Shown here: piece by piece, positions 1-7,888 of the stretch
Position numbering within the stretch: position 1 is the stretch's first letter
Layout: each line of letters opens with the position of its first letter
Assembly: GCF_024733015.1 (NCBI RefSeq)
Contig: NZ_JANKJG010000005.1
Coordinates: forward strand, 1-64,000
Source: Pseudosulfitobacter koreensis
GTDB lineage: Bacteria; Pseudomonadota; Alphaproteobacteria; Rhodobacterales; Rhodobacteraceae
Reading direction: 5' to 3'
Length of the DNA stretch: 64,000 bases
Made by a program: the position numbers and the translations under genes
The notes under the pieces: model-generated
Told to the model about the DNA's origin: nothing
Databases searched by the model: none
What the model saw: only the letters and a program-made list of their open reading frames with translations

Positions 1-70
1 CAACGCCCGCATGGCCGGTCCGGGCTGCGATATGTGAGGTCTCTACCCAGCCCAGCCATGCTCCGACACC

Positions 71-123
71 ACCAAGTGGGACATTTCTACTTTGCGCAAC
101 CAGTGACATTTCAACTTGGTTGC
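71..123. repeat. Terminal-repeat remnant resembling an IS21-type end
   Basis: Two imperfect direct repeats sit here, at about 76-96 and 102-123, sharing the core GACATTTC followed by ACTT. They are bracketed by ACCAAGT (71-77) and its inverse ACTTGGT (114-120). Repeated motifs around a GTGACATTTC core are typical of ends of IS21-family elements. No istA or istB reading frame is visible in the 70 bases to the left, so only the end of such an element could be present. The assignment rests on the repeat pattern alone. Confidence 0.4.
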
Positions 124-154
124 AACAAGCTTTGTTTAGCGGTGCGCGCTACCC

Positions 155-1283
155 TCAACTGCGCCTCTTGTTAGAAAACAGTAGTTTATCTAATGAGAGG
201 AATCGGTGTGGGAGCCGTTTACGACCAACTGAGTATCAGAACGCCGCAAGATAGAACGCTGGAGGCACGCAAAGGTCCCTGTCGATGAGATGGCGCGCGT
301 GCTGAAGCGCTGCAGATCAACGATATTCCGCGAACTGAAGCGCAATCATTTTGCGGATGAAAGCATGCCGGGATGCGACGGCTATTACGGTGCCGCCGCC
401 CACCTGATGCAAGCGGAACGTCGTACTCGGGAGCGCAAACTGACTCAAACATCATGAGCTTCGCAAGCGCGTGATCGAGCGCATCAAGACCGGTTGGACA
501 CCAGAGCAGATCAGTAACCGCATGATCCACGAGCGTGCTCCACTCAGGGTCTGCCAGGAAACCATCTATCGCTACATCTATTCCAAGGAAGGTCAGCGCG
601 AGGACCTGTGGTGGTATCTACCGACCCACCGTATCGCCCGCCGACCACGTCGCACCAGAAGACGTCGAGAACCCAAATTCCACCGCGATGTCAGTATCCT
701 GTTCCGCCCTGATGATGTGGCTCATCGCCGCCAGTTTGGCCACTGGGAAGCTGATTTGATGCTGTTCAAACAAAAGCTTGGCCAGACCAATGTCACCTCA
801 CTGGTTGAGCGCGTGAGTCGCTTCACCGTGAACCTGAAGAACCCAAACAAACGCACCAAGCCGGTCATGCACTGCCCGACAGGGTATCGCGCAGCGATGT
901 CCCGAGAGGGGCAAGATCATGAGTGCCATTAAAGATCTCCCCCTCGTCGCCCGTCGGTCCATCACATTTGACCGCGGAACCGAGTTTGTCAGTTGGCCGC
1001 ACCTCCAGGCCGAGATCGGAACCCAGACGTGGTTTTGCGACCCTTCCAGCCCTTGGCAGAAAGGCACAGTCGAGAACACAAACCGACGCCTTCGAAGGTG
1101 GCTGCCCCGCAAACGCGACATCCGGCAATGCACAGATCACGATATGAAGGTGATCTGTGATCGCCTCAACAACACGCCGCGCAAGTGTCTTGGATGGAAG
1201 ACCCCAGCCGAGGTCTTCCGCGAAAAGATATTGGAGGAAATGCGATGAGCCCCTACCCTGAGTTCAACAAGAGTCGCGGTTCA
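155..1283 (+). mobile_element. IS30-family insertion sequence, decayed
   Basis: An element of about 1.13 kb bounded by imperfect inverted repeats. The left end (155-172) reads TCAACTGCGCCTCTTGTT. The inverse of the right end (1266-1283) reads TGAACCGCGACTCTTGTT, giving 15 of 18 matches. The interior encodes an IS30-type DDE transposase broken by several frameshifts, so the copy is probably immobile. On its right side the element runs straight into the middle of an aldehyde dehydrogenase gene, whose 5' half is absent. The 2-3 bp target duplication expected of IS30 cannot be verified because the left-hand partner sequence is not in the window. Confidence 0.8.
208..1248 (+). pseudogene. IS30-family transposase, multiply frameshifted
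   Basis: Three consecutive reading frames give pieces of one IS30 transposase. The N-terminal part starts near 208 (VYDQLSI) and shifts frame at about 240 into an HTH-like segment containing RSTIFRELKRN, which stops at 455-457. The middle segment (about 459-932) contains TPEQISNR and the first catalytic Asp in FGHWEAD. The third segment (to 1248) carries the second Asp in TFDRGTEF and the catalytic Glu in QKGTVENTN. All DDE residues survive but lie in different frames, separated by shifts near 240, 455 and 870-920. A functional product would need repeated frameshifting, so this is a pseudogene. Confidence 0.85.
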
Positions 1284-1976
1284 GGTATCGCTCACAACAC
1301 CGTCGACACGATCTGTGCGCCCTTCGGGTTTCGCGCCGATCACAAGTATCACGCCTATCTGACCGGCCGGTCTGGTGCCATCGTCTACGAGGATGCGGAC
1401 ATCGAGATGGCCGCCGACATGATCATCCGCGGCGCGACGGATGACCGTGGCAACCGCTGCAACTCCACCAAGAAGGTCTTTGTGCCACAGGCGCTCAAGC
1501 CCGCGCTTGAGGCGGCGCTGACCGCGCGCGCCGATCAGTTGGTGCGCGGTGCGCCGACCGACCCCCAGACCGATCTGGGCGTCAACGACCCGCAGGCCCG
1601 CACCATCGCCGAACAGTGGACATCATCCGCGCGCGTGTTCTACGACCGCGACCTGATCCTGATGGAAGTCGATCAATCCGCCGCCGTCCTCAAGGAAGAG
1701 CTGCCCTACCCCGCGGTCGCGGTCTGCTATCACGCGCCGGATCAGGACCCCGTCGATCTGATGAACAAGACGGTCGAGGGCACCTATCTGGATGCGGCAA
1801 TCGCCGTCTCGATCTTCAGCGCCAGCGAAGCCACCTACAAGGAAGCCTCGGCGCGCACCCTTGCGTGCAAGACGATCCACAACCTGCCCTCGACGGCCTT
1901 CGATTTCTGGACGTCGCACCAGCGCTGGCACCTCTTCATGGAGCTGACCCGCAAGGTCGAGCTTGTCACGGGCTGA
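1245..1976 (+). pseudogene. Aldehyde dehydrogenase, N-terminal half lost (IS30 truncation)
   Basis: The remaining 243 codons cover roughly the C-terminal half of an NAD(P)-dependent aldehyde dehydrogenase (family length about 480). Visible landmarks are GRSGAIVYEDADI, the catalytic-cysteine region GNRCNSTKKV (normally GQxC) and the C-terminal EELPYPAV, which corresponds to the ExFGPV motif. The Rossmann cofactor-binding half is missing because an IS30 element ends at about 1283. The first 13 codons (1245-1283) are IS30 sequence. ATG 1245 overlaps the transposase stop and has GGAGG 7 bases upstream, so the fragment could still be translated. It is the first gene of the plus-strand cluster to 6767 and probably once oxidised an aldehyde in that pathway. 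A working enzyme is unlikely. Confidence 0.7.
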
Positions 1977-2027
1977 CGCCTCTCTTTCTGCCTTCCTCTT
2001 CATATCAAGTCAAAACGGATATCTGAA

Positions 2028-2318
2028 ATGACCGCACTTTTCGTAATCGAACTTTCTGTAAAAGACCCCGACGCGCTCAAGGAATACGGCTCGCAGACGC
2101 CGCCGCTGCTGGAGAAATTCGGCGGCACCCTGTTGATGAAGGGCAAGCCCGAGCTTGTCTTTGAAACCAACGCCGGTGACGTGAAATACGGCATGCTGGT
2201 GATCTTTCAATTCCCGACGAAAGAGCAGGCCGAGGGCTGGTATGCCTGCGATGAATATCAGGCGCTTATTCCGGTGCGTGACAAGGCAATGGATTGCACA
2301 TTCCGCATTCTGGCCTGA
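2028..2318 (+). CDS. DUF1330-family small protein
   Basis: A 96-residue protein with the dimeric alpha/beta-barrel pattern of DUF1330. It has an N-terminal strand (MTALFVIELSVKDP), KEYGSQTPPLLEKFGG, a central strand and the characteristic WYACDEYQALIPVRDKA near the C-terminus (family form WYxSPEYQxLxPLR). No enzymatic function is established for the family; members often sit beside catabolic enzymes. It lies 51 bases after the ALDH fragment and 26 bases before the aldolase gene, which suggests co-transcription. There is no signal peptide or membrane segment. Family assignment is fairly sure; the role is unknown. Confidence 0.75.
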   Translation: MTALFVIELSVKDPDALKEYGSQTPPLLEKFGGTLLMKGKPELVFETNAGDVKYGMLVIFQFPTKEQAEGWYACDEYQALIPVRDKAMDCTFRILA

Positions 2319-2344
2319 TCCCGTCTTATTTAGAAAGTATTCAA

Positions 2345-3277
2345 ATGCCAGATATTTCCAGAACACGTATTGTAGACGTGACATTAAGAGACGGCGGTTA
2401 TCGAAATAATTTCAATTTCGGGATGACCTACATCTGCAATCATATCCGCCTGATGCAAGGTGCGGGGGTCGATTTCATCGAAGTCGGCTATCGCAACGGG
2501 TCGGCGGTCAAGATCGACAAGATCGGCAGGACCGGCTTGTCCGACAACGCCTATATCGAAGCGATCCGCGCGGCCTGCCCCGACGCCAATCTGGGTCTGA
2601 TCGTCCACGCCCACAACATCACGGAGCAGGACATCTATGACATGGCAGAGCGCGGCATCAAGCTGCTGCGCTTTTGCGCCAACGCCAAGAGCATCGACAG
2701 GACGGCGGAATTGGCTGCCCTGGCGAAAAGTCTCGGGATGATCAGCACCATCAACATCGTGCGCATCAGCTCATACACCACCGACACGCTTCAGGCGCTG
2801 CTGGATCAGATCAACGCGCGCGATCACCGGTTTGACGTGATCTATGCCGCCGACAGCAACGGCAACCTGACCCCTGAGCACGCCAACCGCATCTTCGGTA
2901 CCATCAAGGGCGCGGCCCCTCAGGCAGAGCTGGGATTTCACGCCCACGACAACATCGGTCAGGCAATGTCGAACACGATCAGCGTTATGGAGAACTTTGG
3001 CGTCACCTATGTCGACGCCAGCCTTCTGGGGATGGGCAAGGGCATCGGCAACCTGCGTCTGGAACAGCTAGTGGCCTATCTGAACCGGGTGGGTGGCACG
3101 CGGTACGACCCGCTGCAGATCATCTGCGCCGCACATTTGCTGCGCAACGACGCGGAGTATTTCGAGAACGAGGATTATTCCATCGACATCATCAGCGGCC
3201 TAAACGACCTGTCGGTGGTCGAGCGTGACCGCGCGTTCAACATCTGGCAGACCGCCAGACAGCAAGCCCTTGCCTGA
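2345..3277 (+). CDS. DRE-TIM metallolyase, HMGL-like / 4-hydroxy-2-oxovalerate aldolase type
   Basis: A 310-residue single-domain TIM-barrel enzyme. The N-terminus carries DVTLRDGGYRNN, the DRE-TIM metal and base motif. Further landmarks are DFIEVGYRNG, YAADSNGN and GFHAHDNIGQA (the metal-binding HxH region), then GMGKGIGNLRLEQL. It lacks the LeuA regulatory domain of isopropylmalate synthase and, at this size, resembles DmpG/MhpE-type pyruvate aldolases or bare HMGL domains. Such enzymes make or break a C-C bond next to a 2-oxo acid using a divalent metal. Start ATG 2345 gives the natural N-terminus; an upstream in-frame ATG at 2294 would overlap the DUF1330 gene. The adjacent ALDH remnant recalls aldolase/aldehyde-dehydrogenase pairs such as DmpG-DmpF. 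The substrate is unknown. Confidence 0.75.
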   Translation: MPDISRTRIVDVTLRDGGYRNNFNFGMTYICNHIRLMQGAGVDFIEVGYRNGSAVKIDKIGRTGLSDNAYIEAIRAACPDANLGLIVHAHNITEQDIYDMAERGIKLLRFCANAKSIDRTAELAALAKSLGMISTINIVRISSYTTDTLQALLDQINARDHRFDVIYAADSNGNLTPEHANRIFGTIKGAAPQAELGFHAHDNIGQAMSNTISVMENFGVTYVDASLLGMGKGIGNLRLEQLVAYLNRVGGTRYDPLQIICAAHLLRNDAEYFENEDYSIDIISGLNDLSVVERDRAFNIWQTARQQALA

Positions 3278-3284
3278 GCGCGCC

Positions 3285-4082
3285 ATGTCGGACGCATCGA
3301 CGCTTGCAGCCCTGTGGCCCAGCGAGACCTATGCGCGCACAGCGGCGGGCCGCGCGACTGCCGTGATTTTGGGCCCGGTCGCGCCGGAATGGCAGGGGGC
3401 GGGTTTCTGCCGCCCCCTGCTCGGCACCCTCACCGATGCCGGTTATGATGTGCACGTGGTAGACAGCATTGCGCCGCTGCTTTCGCAGGTCCGTCCCTCC
3501 CCGGATGCGATGCTGGGCACCTACCGCGATCTCATTCTGGATACGACGCCCGCGCCCGACCTGATCGCGGGTTATGCCATCGGCGGCACATTGGCGATGG
3601 CGCTGGCGTCGAACCTGCCGTCGGTCACGCGGGTGCTCAGCCTGTCGGGGCCGGGCTTTGCCGATGATCTTTTGGCGCACGAGCTGCTCCGGCTGCTGGC
3701 CCGACTGTCGCAAGACGATCTGACAGGCAGCCTGCGCCTGCTTGCGGCCTCTGTCGCGCCCAGGGGCACCCAGCCCAACGCCGATCACATGGACCAGGTC
3801 GAACATGCGGACCCGAACCTTGCCATCGCGCGCATGACGCTTGGGTTTCGGCTGCTGCTGGGGCTGGACGCCCGCGCGGCCCTGTGCCGGTTTCAGGGTC
3901 GCACGCTCGCCCTGACCGGTGCGCTGTCGCAGCTTGCGACGGCGGCCAACCTGGGCGGTGCGCCCGACCAGACGGGGCAGTTCCAGCACATCGAAATCGA
4001 AGAGGCAGGCATGCGGATCCTTTTCGACAATCCGGCAGCCTGCATTGAAATCATCAAGAATTGGTTACACGAAAATGAATAA
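3285..4082 (+). CDS. Alpha/beta-hydrolase-fold protein
   Basis: A 265-residue soluble protein starting at ATG 3285, seven bases after the aldolase stop. It has an alpha/beta-hydrolase plan: an early strand ending AVILGPVAPEW, a segment LIAGYAIGGTLAMALASNL where the nucleophile elbow should lie, and a late ALTGALS strand. The elbow reads GYAIGG, with Ile where the nucleophilic Ser of GxSxG is expected. No other clear nucleophile is visible, so it may be non-catalytic or use a different chemistry. It overlaps the next gene by 8 bases, implying translational coupling. No signal peptide. The fold assignment is moderately sure. Confidence 0.55.
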   Translation: MSDASTLAALWPSETYARTAAGRATAVILGPVAPEWQGAGFCRPLLGTLTDAGYDVHVVDSIAPLLSQVRPSPDAMLGTYRDLILDTTPAPDLIAGYAIGGTLAMALASNLPSVTRVLSLSGPGFADDLLAHELLRLLARLSQDDLTGSLRLLAASVAPRGTQPNADHMDQVEHADPNLAIARMTLGFRLLLGLDARAALCRFQGRTLALTGALSQLATAANLGGAPDQTGQFQHIEIEEAGMRILFDNPAACIEIIKNWLHENE

Positions 4083-5193
4083 GAAAATCCTGGTTCTTCC
4101 CGGCGACGGCATCGGTGTCGAAGTCTGCGATGCCGCCCTACCCGTGTTCGATCTGCTGGACCTGCCGGTCGATCTGGCTTTTGGCGACATCGGATGGGAG
4201 TGCTGGAAGACCGGCGGCGATCCCGTTCCGCAAAGGACTTGGGACCAGATCGCACAGAGCGACGCCGTGCTGCTGGGTGCTATCACCAGCAAGCCAAAGG
4301 CCGCAGCCGAGGCCGAACTGCCGCCCCACCTGCAAGGGCAGCAACACAAGTTCGTCTCGCCCGTCATCCAGTTGCGTCAAAAGCTGGGGCTTTATGCCAA
4401 TGTCCGCCCCGCCTCGAACATCAAGGGCGAAGGCGTGCCGTTCCGGCTGGCCGTGATCCGCGAGAACACCGAAGGGCTCTATGCCGGGTACGATTATCGC
4501 GGCATCCCTGCGCCCCTGCGGGAACTGGTGTCGCATCCCAACCTCGACGTCTATGGCCCCGACGAGGCATCGTGCACCCTGCGCCTGCAGACGCGTTTCG
4601 GGCTTGAACGTCTGTTCCGGTTCGCCTTCGAACACGCGGTCGCACAGGGCTTTGACAAGGTGACATTCGCCGACAAGCCGAACGTGATGCGTGAAAGCGG
4701 CGCGTTCGCCAAGGAAATCCTTGAACAGATCTCTGCCGACTATCCCGGCGTGACCCATGAGATTCACAACGTCGACGCCATCGCCCTTTGGCTGGTGCGC
4801 CGCCCCGAAAGTTTCGGGGTCATCGTCGCGGAAAACATGTTCGGCGACATCCTGTCGGACCTCGCGGGGGGCGTCATGGGCGGTCTGGGCCTCGCACCCA
4901 GCGGCAACTACGGCGATCACGGCGCATACTTCGAGCCGGTGCACGGCAGCGCGCCGAAGATGGCGGGCCTTGGCCGCGGCAGCCCTGCGGCCATGTTCCT
5001 CAGCATCGCGATGACACTGGAATACCTGGGCTTTCAGGCCGAGGCCGACCTGATCACGACATCGCTGACCGACTGCGTCCGCCAGCCGGGGGCCAGAACC
5101 TATGACCTGGGCGGCACCGCGACCACGCTGGAATTCGCCGCGCGCATCCTGAACCAGATCGAAACCCGCTCTGCGCGCCTTGCGACCGTCTGA
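4075..5193 (+). CDS. Isocitrate/isopropylmalate-dehydrogenase-family enzyme
   Basis: A 372-residue beta-decarboxylating dehydrogenase. It opens with ILVLPGDGIGVEVCDAAL. It then shows the substrate-binding region LRQKLGLYANVRP, VIRENTEGLYAGYDYRG, and the metal-binding Asp segment AENMFGDILSDLAGG. The cofactor loop is EPVHGSAPKMAGLG. The family oxidises a 2-hydroxy acid with a 3-carboxylate using NAD(P)+ and releases CO2. It is not obviously LeuB: no leuA, leuC or leuD lies nearby, and it sits with an aldolase and a RraA fusion. Tartrate or another malate-like compound is possible. Start ATG 4075 overlaps the preceding gene by 8 bases. Confidence 0.8.
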   Translation: MNKKILVLPGDGIGVEVCDAALPVFDLLDLPVDLAFGDIGWECWKTGGDPVPQRTWDQIAQSDAVLLGAITSKPKAAAEAELPPHLQGQQHKFVSPVIQLRQKLGLYANVRPASNIKGEGVPFRLAVIRENTEGLYAGYDYRGIPAPLRELVSHPNLDVYGPDEASCTLRLQTRFGLERLFRFAFEHAVAQGFDKVTFADKPNVMRESGAFAKEILEQISADYPGVTHEIHNVDAIALWLVRRPESFGVIVAENMFGDILSDLAGGVMGGLGLAPSGNYGDHGAYFEPVHGSAPKMAGLGRGSPAAMFLSIAMTLEYLGFQAEADLITTSLTDCVRQPGARTYDLGGTATTLEFAARILNQIETRSARLATV

Positions 5194-5204
5194 GGAAACA
5201 CCAC

Positions 5205-6767
5205 ATGCTCGATGCTCAAAACGACCTTCGCACGCGGTTGCTGGACCTGGACACCGCAGCCGTGTCAGACGCCATGGACAGCCTGGGGATCTGCCGGGGC
5301 CTGCACGGCATTCAGCAGCGCGTGCCCGGCACCAAGATCGCGGGGCCCGCGTTCACCGTTCAGTATCAACGGCTTGATACCGACGGCGCAGGCTTCCGGA
5401 ACGCCGGCACCTACATCGACCAGGTGCCCGAAGGTCACGTGATCGTCGTCAGCAACGACAGCGACATCACCTGCACCAACTGGGGCGATATCCTGACCAC
5501 GATGGCCAACCTCAAGGGCATCGCAGGCACCGTCATCAACGGCCATGCCCGCGATCTGGAATATGTGCGCAAGCTGGACTACCCGCTGTTCACGCGCGGC
5601 GTCTACATGGTTTCGGCCAAGAACCGCACCGGCGTCAGGGCGCTGAATGTTCCCGTTGATTTCGACGGCGTGACAGTGACCCCCGGCGACTGGATCTTTG
5701 GCGACGAAAACGGCGTTCTGGTGATAGCCGAGGCGCATCTGGCCGAGGTGATCCGGCGCGCCGAAAACGTGAACAGGACCGAAACGCTGATCATCGACGC
5801 GATCCAGTCCGGCATCTCGCTGGAACAGGCGCGCAGGCAGTTCGACTATTCGAAACCCTGGGAGGTGCAGGAGACCCATGCCGACACCCCTGCCGATTTC
5901 GTCAGCCACTGGAAGGCCCGCGCCGACTTCATCGACATCCACTACCACGCGAACCCCGACACCTACACACGCCGCTTCAGCGCGCTGGAGGCGGGGCGCG
6001 CCTACAAGAAACTGGGCGGCGCGGTCATCCTGAAAAGCCATCTGGGCGATACGTGCAGCGTGGCCGACACCTGCCGCACTTCGGGCCTGCCGGTCTTCGG
6101 GTCAACAAGCCTGAACGCCATTTCGGGCGGCGTGCACCTGTCGGTGATCGAACGCGCGCTCAGCATCCACCGCTCGAACGCGCAGTGCGGACGGCTGATC
6201 GTCGATCTGCCAACGGTCGTCGAGACGGCCCATAAGTCGACCCTGACCCGGCTATATGCCAACACCAGTGCGGCAGAATATTCCCAACAAATCGCCCCGA
6301 TTTCGGACGACACCGGCGCACTTTTGCCCCAAGTGCTCGACGTTTTGGCGTTTTGCAGCGCAAACGACATCGTCATCAGCAGCGGCCACGCGCGCAAGCC
6401 TGAGATCATGGCGCTGATCGACGCCTGCGCGGCGCTTGGCGGCATCCGGTTGCTGCTCAATCAGCCCGCAAACCCGATTTCCGGGTTCACCGCGCAGGAT
6501 CTTGTGGCCCTGGGAGCGACCGACTGGCTGTTCATCGAGCAGACGACCCTGACCTATCTGCTGGGCTATCAGGACAAGGCCGATTTCTTCCAGGTGCTGT
6601 CAGAGGTGCCGAACCTGATCTACAGTTCCGATCTGGGCCAGACATCCCAGATGACCCCCGACGCATGGCTGCAAAAATCCCGCGACTGGTTCGCGCAGGC
6701 GGGGCTGAGCCAGGCACGGATCGACGAGATCACCCTCTGCACACCGCTGCGGATGCTGGCCCCCTGA
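5205..6767 (+). CDS. Two-domain fusion: RraA/HMG-aldolase-like + DUF6282 metal hydrolase-like
   Basis: A 520-residue protein joining two domains. Residues about 5-215 are RraA-like (4-hydroxy-4-methyl-2-oxoglutarate aldolase family), with VSDAMDSLG near the start and the Arg-Asp motif GTVINGHARDLEYVRK that binds substrate and metal in active members. Residues about 235-520 match the DUF6282 family, related to amidohydrolases. They carry DIHYHANPD (HxH metal motif), ILKSHLGDT, VISSGHARKPE and a C-terminal YSSDLGQ whose Asp is probably a metal ligand. The gene follows the dehydrogenase by 11 bases and ends at a convergent terminator. Both domains keep metal-site residues, suggesting sequential steps on one substrate. 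I know of no characterised protein with this architecture. Confidence 0.75.
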   Translation: MLDAQNDLRTRLLDLDTAAVSDAMDSLGICRGLHGIQQRVPGTKIAGPAFTVQYQRLDTDGAGFRNAGTYIDQVPEGHVIVVSNDSDITCTNWGDILTTMANLKGIAGTVINGHARDLEYVRKLDYPLFTRGVYMVSAKNRTGVRALNVPVDFDGVTVTPGDWIFGDENGVLVIAEAHLAEVIRRAENVNRTETLIIDAIQSGISLEQARRQFDYSKPWEVQETHADTPADFVSHWKARADFIDIHYHANPDTYTRRFSALEAGRAYKKLGGAVILKSHLGDTCSVADTCRTSGLPVFGSTSLNAISGGVHLSVIERALSIHRSNAQCGRLIVDLPTVVETAHKSTLTRLYANTSAAEYSQQIAPISDDTGALLPQVLDVLAFCSANDIVISSGHARKPEIMALIDACAALGGIRLLLNQPANPISGFTAQDLVALGATDWLFIEQTTLTYLLGYQDKADFFQVLSEVPNLIYSSDLGQTSQMTPDAWLQKSRDWFAQAGLSQARIDEITLCTPLRMLAP

Positions 6768-6776
6768 CGCTGCATT

Positions 6777-6819
6777 CTGGCCGCTGTTGGACATCTCATC
6801 AGATGCCGACAGCGGCCAG
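6777..6819. terminator. Convergent bidirectional terminator hairpin
   Basis: A perfect 11-bp stem (CTGGCCGCTGT at 6777-6787 with ACAGCGGCCAG at 6809-6819) encloses a 21-base loop. It lies between the plus-strand operon ending at 6767 and the minus-strand operon ending at 6827. The U-tract is weak in both directions. Confidence 0.65.
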
Positions 6820-6826
6820 GGCAATC

Positions 6827-7885
6827 TTATTTCTTCTGCACCAGTGCCGCGCCAATGGCCGCAAGATAGACCAACACGATCGGCATCCACGCATTCGAGG
6901 CCAGAAACTGCGTGGCGGCAAGGCTGAACACCAGTGCTACGCCCCCGGAGGCCGCCAGAAAGACCAGGGCGTTGTCAGCGGGCAGCCCGGCGACCGCGTC
7001 ATCGTTCAGCCTGCTGGTGGAAAGCGAGGTCGAGATGATGACGCCGTTGCTGGTCGAAATCGCAATTGCGATCAGCAGGATAAGACCGGGAAAGCTCTCC
7101 AGCGATACAAGCGCGCCCAGAAGGCCGCCCGCCAGCCCGCACAGTGAAAACACGACTAGCAGAAGCTTGTCGCTCATCAGCCTGCGCACATGGTCCGACA
7201 GAAACGCACCCCCCGCAAAGCCGAATGCCGTGATCGCGATGGCCGACCCGACTTGCATTGGCGAAATCTGATCCCCCGACAGCGACACCCCCGCCAGAAA
7301 CAGAAAGAACGCGGTGTTCGCGCAGACCGCCGGGATCACATCCTTGACGGTCGCGAGGATTCTGAGCCTGGGCGCCGTGTGTGTCGGTACGGGCAAGGTG
7401 CCGCGCGAACGCAGGACGATGAACAGCGTGACCAGCGGCACGATGAACAACAGGCCCTGCGCCTTGATCACGGACAGATAGGTGATCAGCGCACCGATCC
7501 CAAAAGCAATCGTTTCAAGCGCAAAGGAGGCATAGCCCAGCATGCTGCCGATGGGTTTGTCGCGCATCACCGCGTCCTCGAATGCAAAGCGGATGAAAAC
7601 CGGCACCGCGATACCGATCATCAAAAAGCCCGCGATAACGACAGCTTGGGTATCCGACCCAATCAGGAACGGTGCCGCAAGCGTGACAAGCAGGCACGAC
7701 AGCAAGACCCGCAAGCTGAGGACCCATTGCGCGCGCAGCGTGACAACCGCCATCAGCGCAGCAGTCAGATACATCAGCAGATGTGGGGCCAGAGGCAGCT
7801 GCGACAACAGCGGGCGCGCGGCGATAAGGGGCGGAACGGCGTGAAAGAAAAGCAGCCCCGAGATGTATAGAAATACGTGTCGCAT
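6827..7885 (-). CDS. MFS-like membrane transporter
   Basis: A 352-residue, highly hydrophobic protein with about ten to eleven predicted membrane segments. Examples start at residues about 5, 38, 60, 85, 125 and 150, with a basic central loop near 175-195 (RSRGTLPVPTHTAPRLR) that splits two halves as in the major facilitator superfamily. The C-terminal half has GFAGGAFLSDHVRRLMSDK, similar to the loop 8-9 motif of MFS carriers. It is slightly short for a 12-TM carrier. It is the last gene of the P450-HD-transporter operon, 3 bases after the HD gene. Export or import of the cluster's product is an inference from position. Confidence 0.65.
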   Translation of the reverse strand: MRHVFLYISGLLFFHAVPPLIAARPLLSQLPLAPHLLMYLTAALMAVVTLRAQWVLSLRVLLSCLLVTLAAPFLIGSDTQAVVIAGFLMIGIAVPVFIRFAFEDAVMRDKPIGSMLGYASFALETIAFGIGALITYLSVIKAQGLLFIVPLVTLFIVLRSRGTLPVPTHTAPRLRILATVKDVIPAVCANTAFFLFLAGVSLSGDQISPMQVGSAIAITAFGFAGGAFLSDHVRRLMSDKLLLVVFSLCGLAGGLLGALVSLESFPGLILLIAIAISTSNGVIISTSLSTSRLNDDAVAGLPADNALVFLAASGGVALVFSLAATQFLASNAWMPIVLVYLAAIGAALVQKK

Positions 7886-7888
7886 GGT

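Noticed and set aside
4075..5193. leuB of leucine biosynthesis
   Set aside because: No leuA/C/D neighbours and an unusual cluster; only the family assignment is safe.
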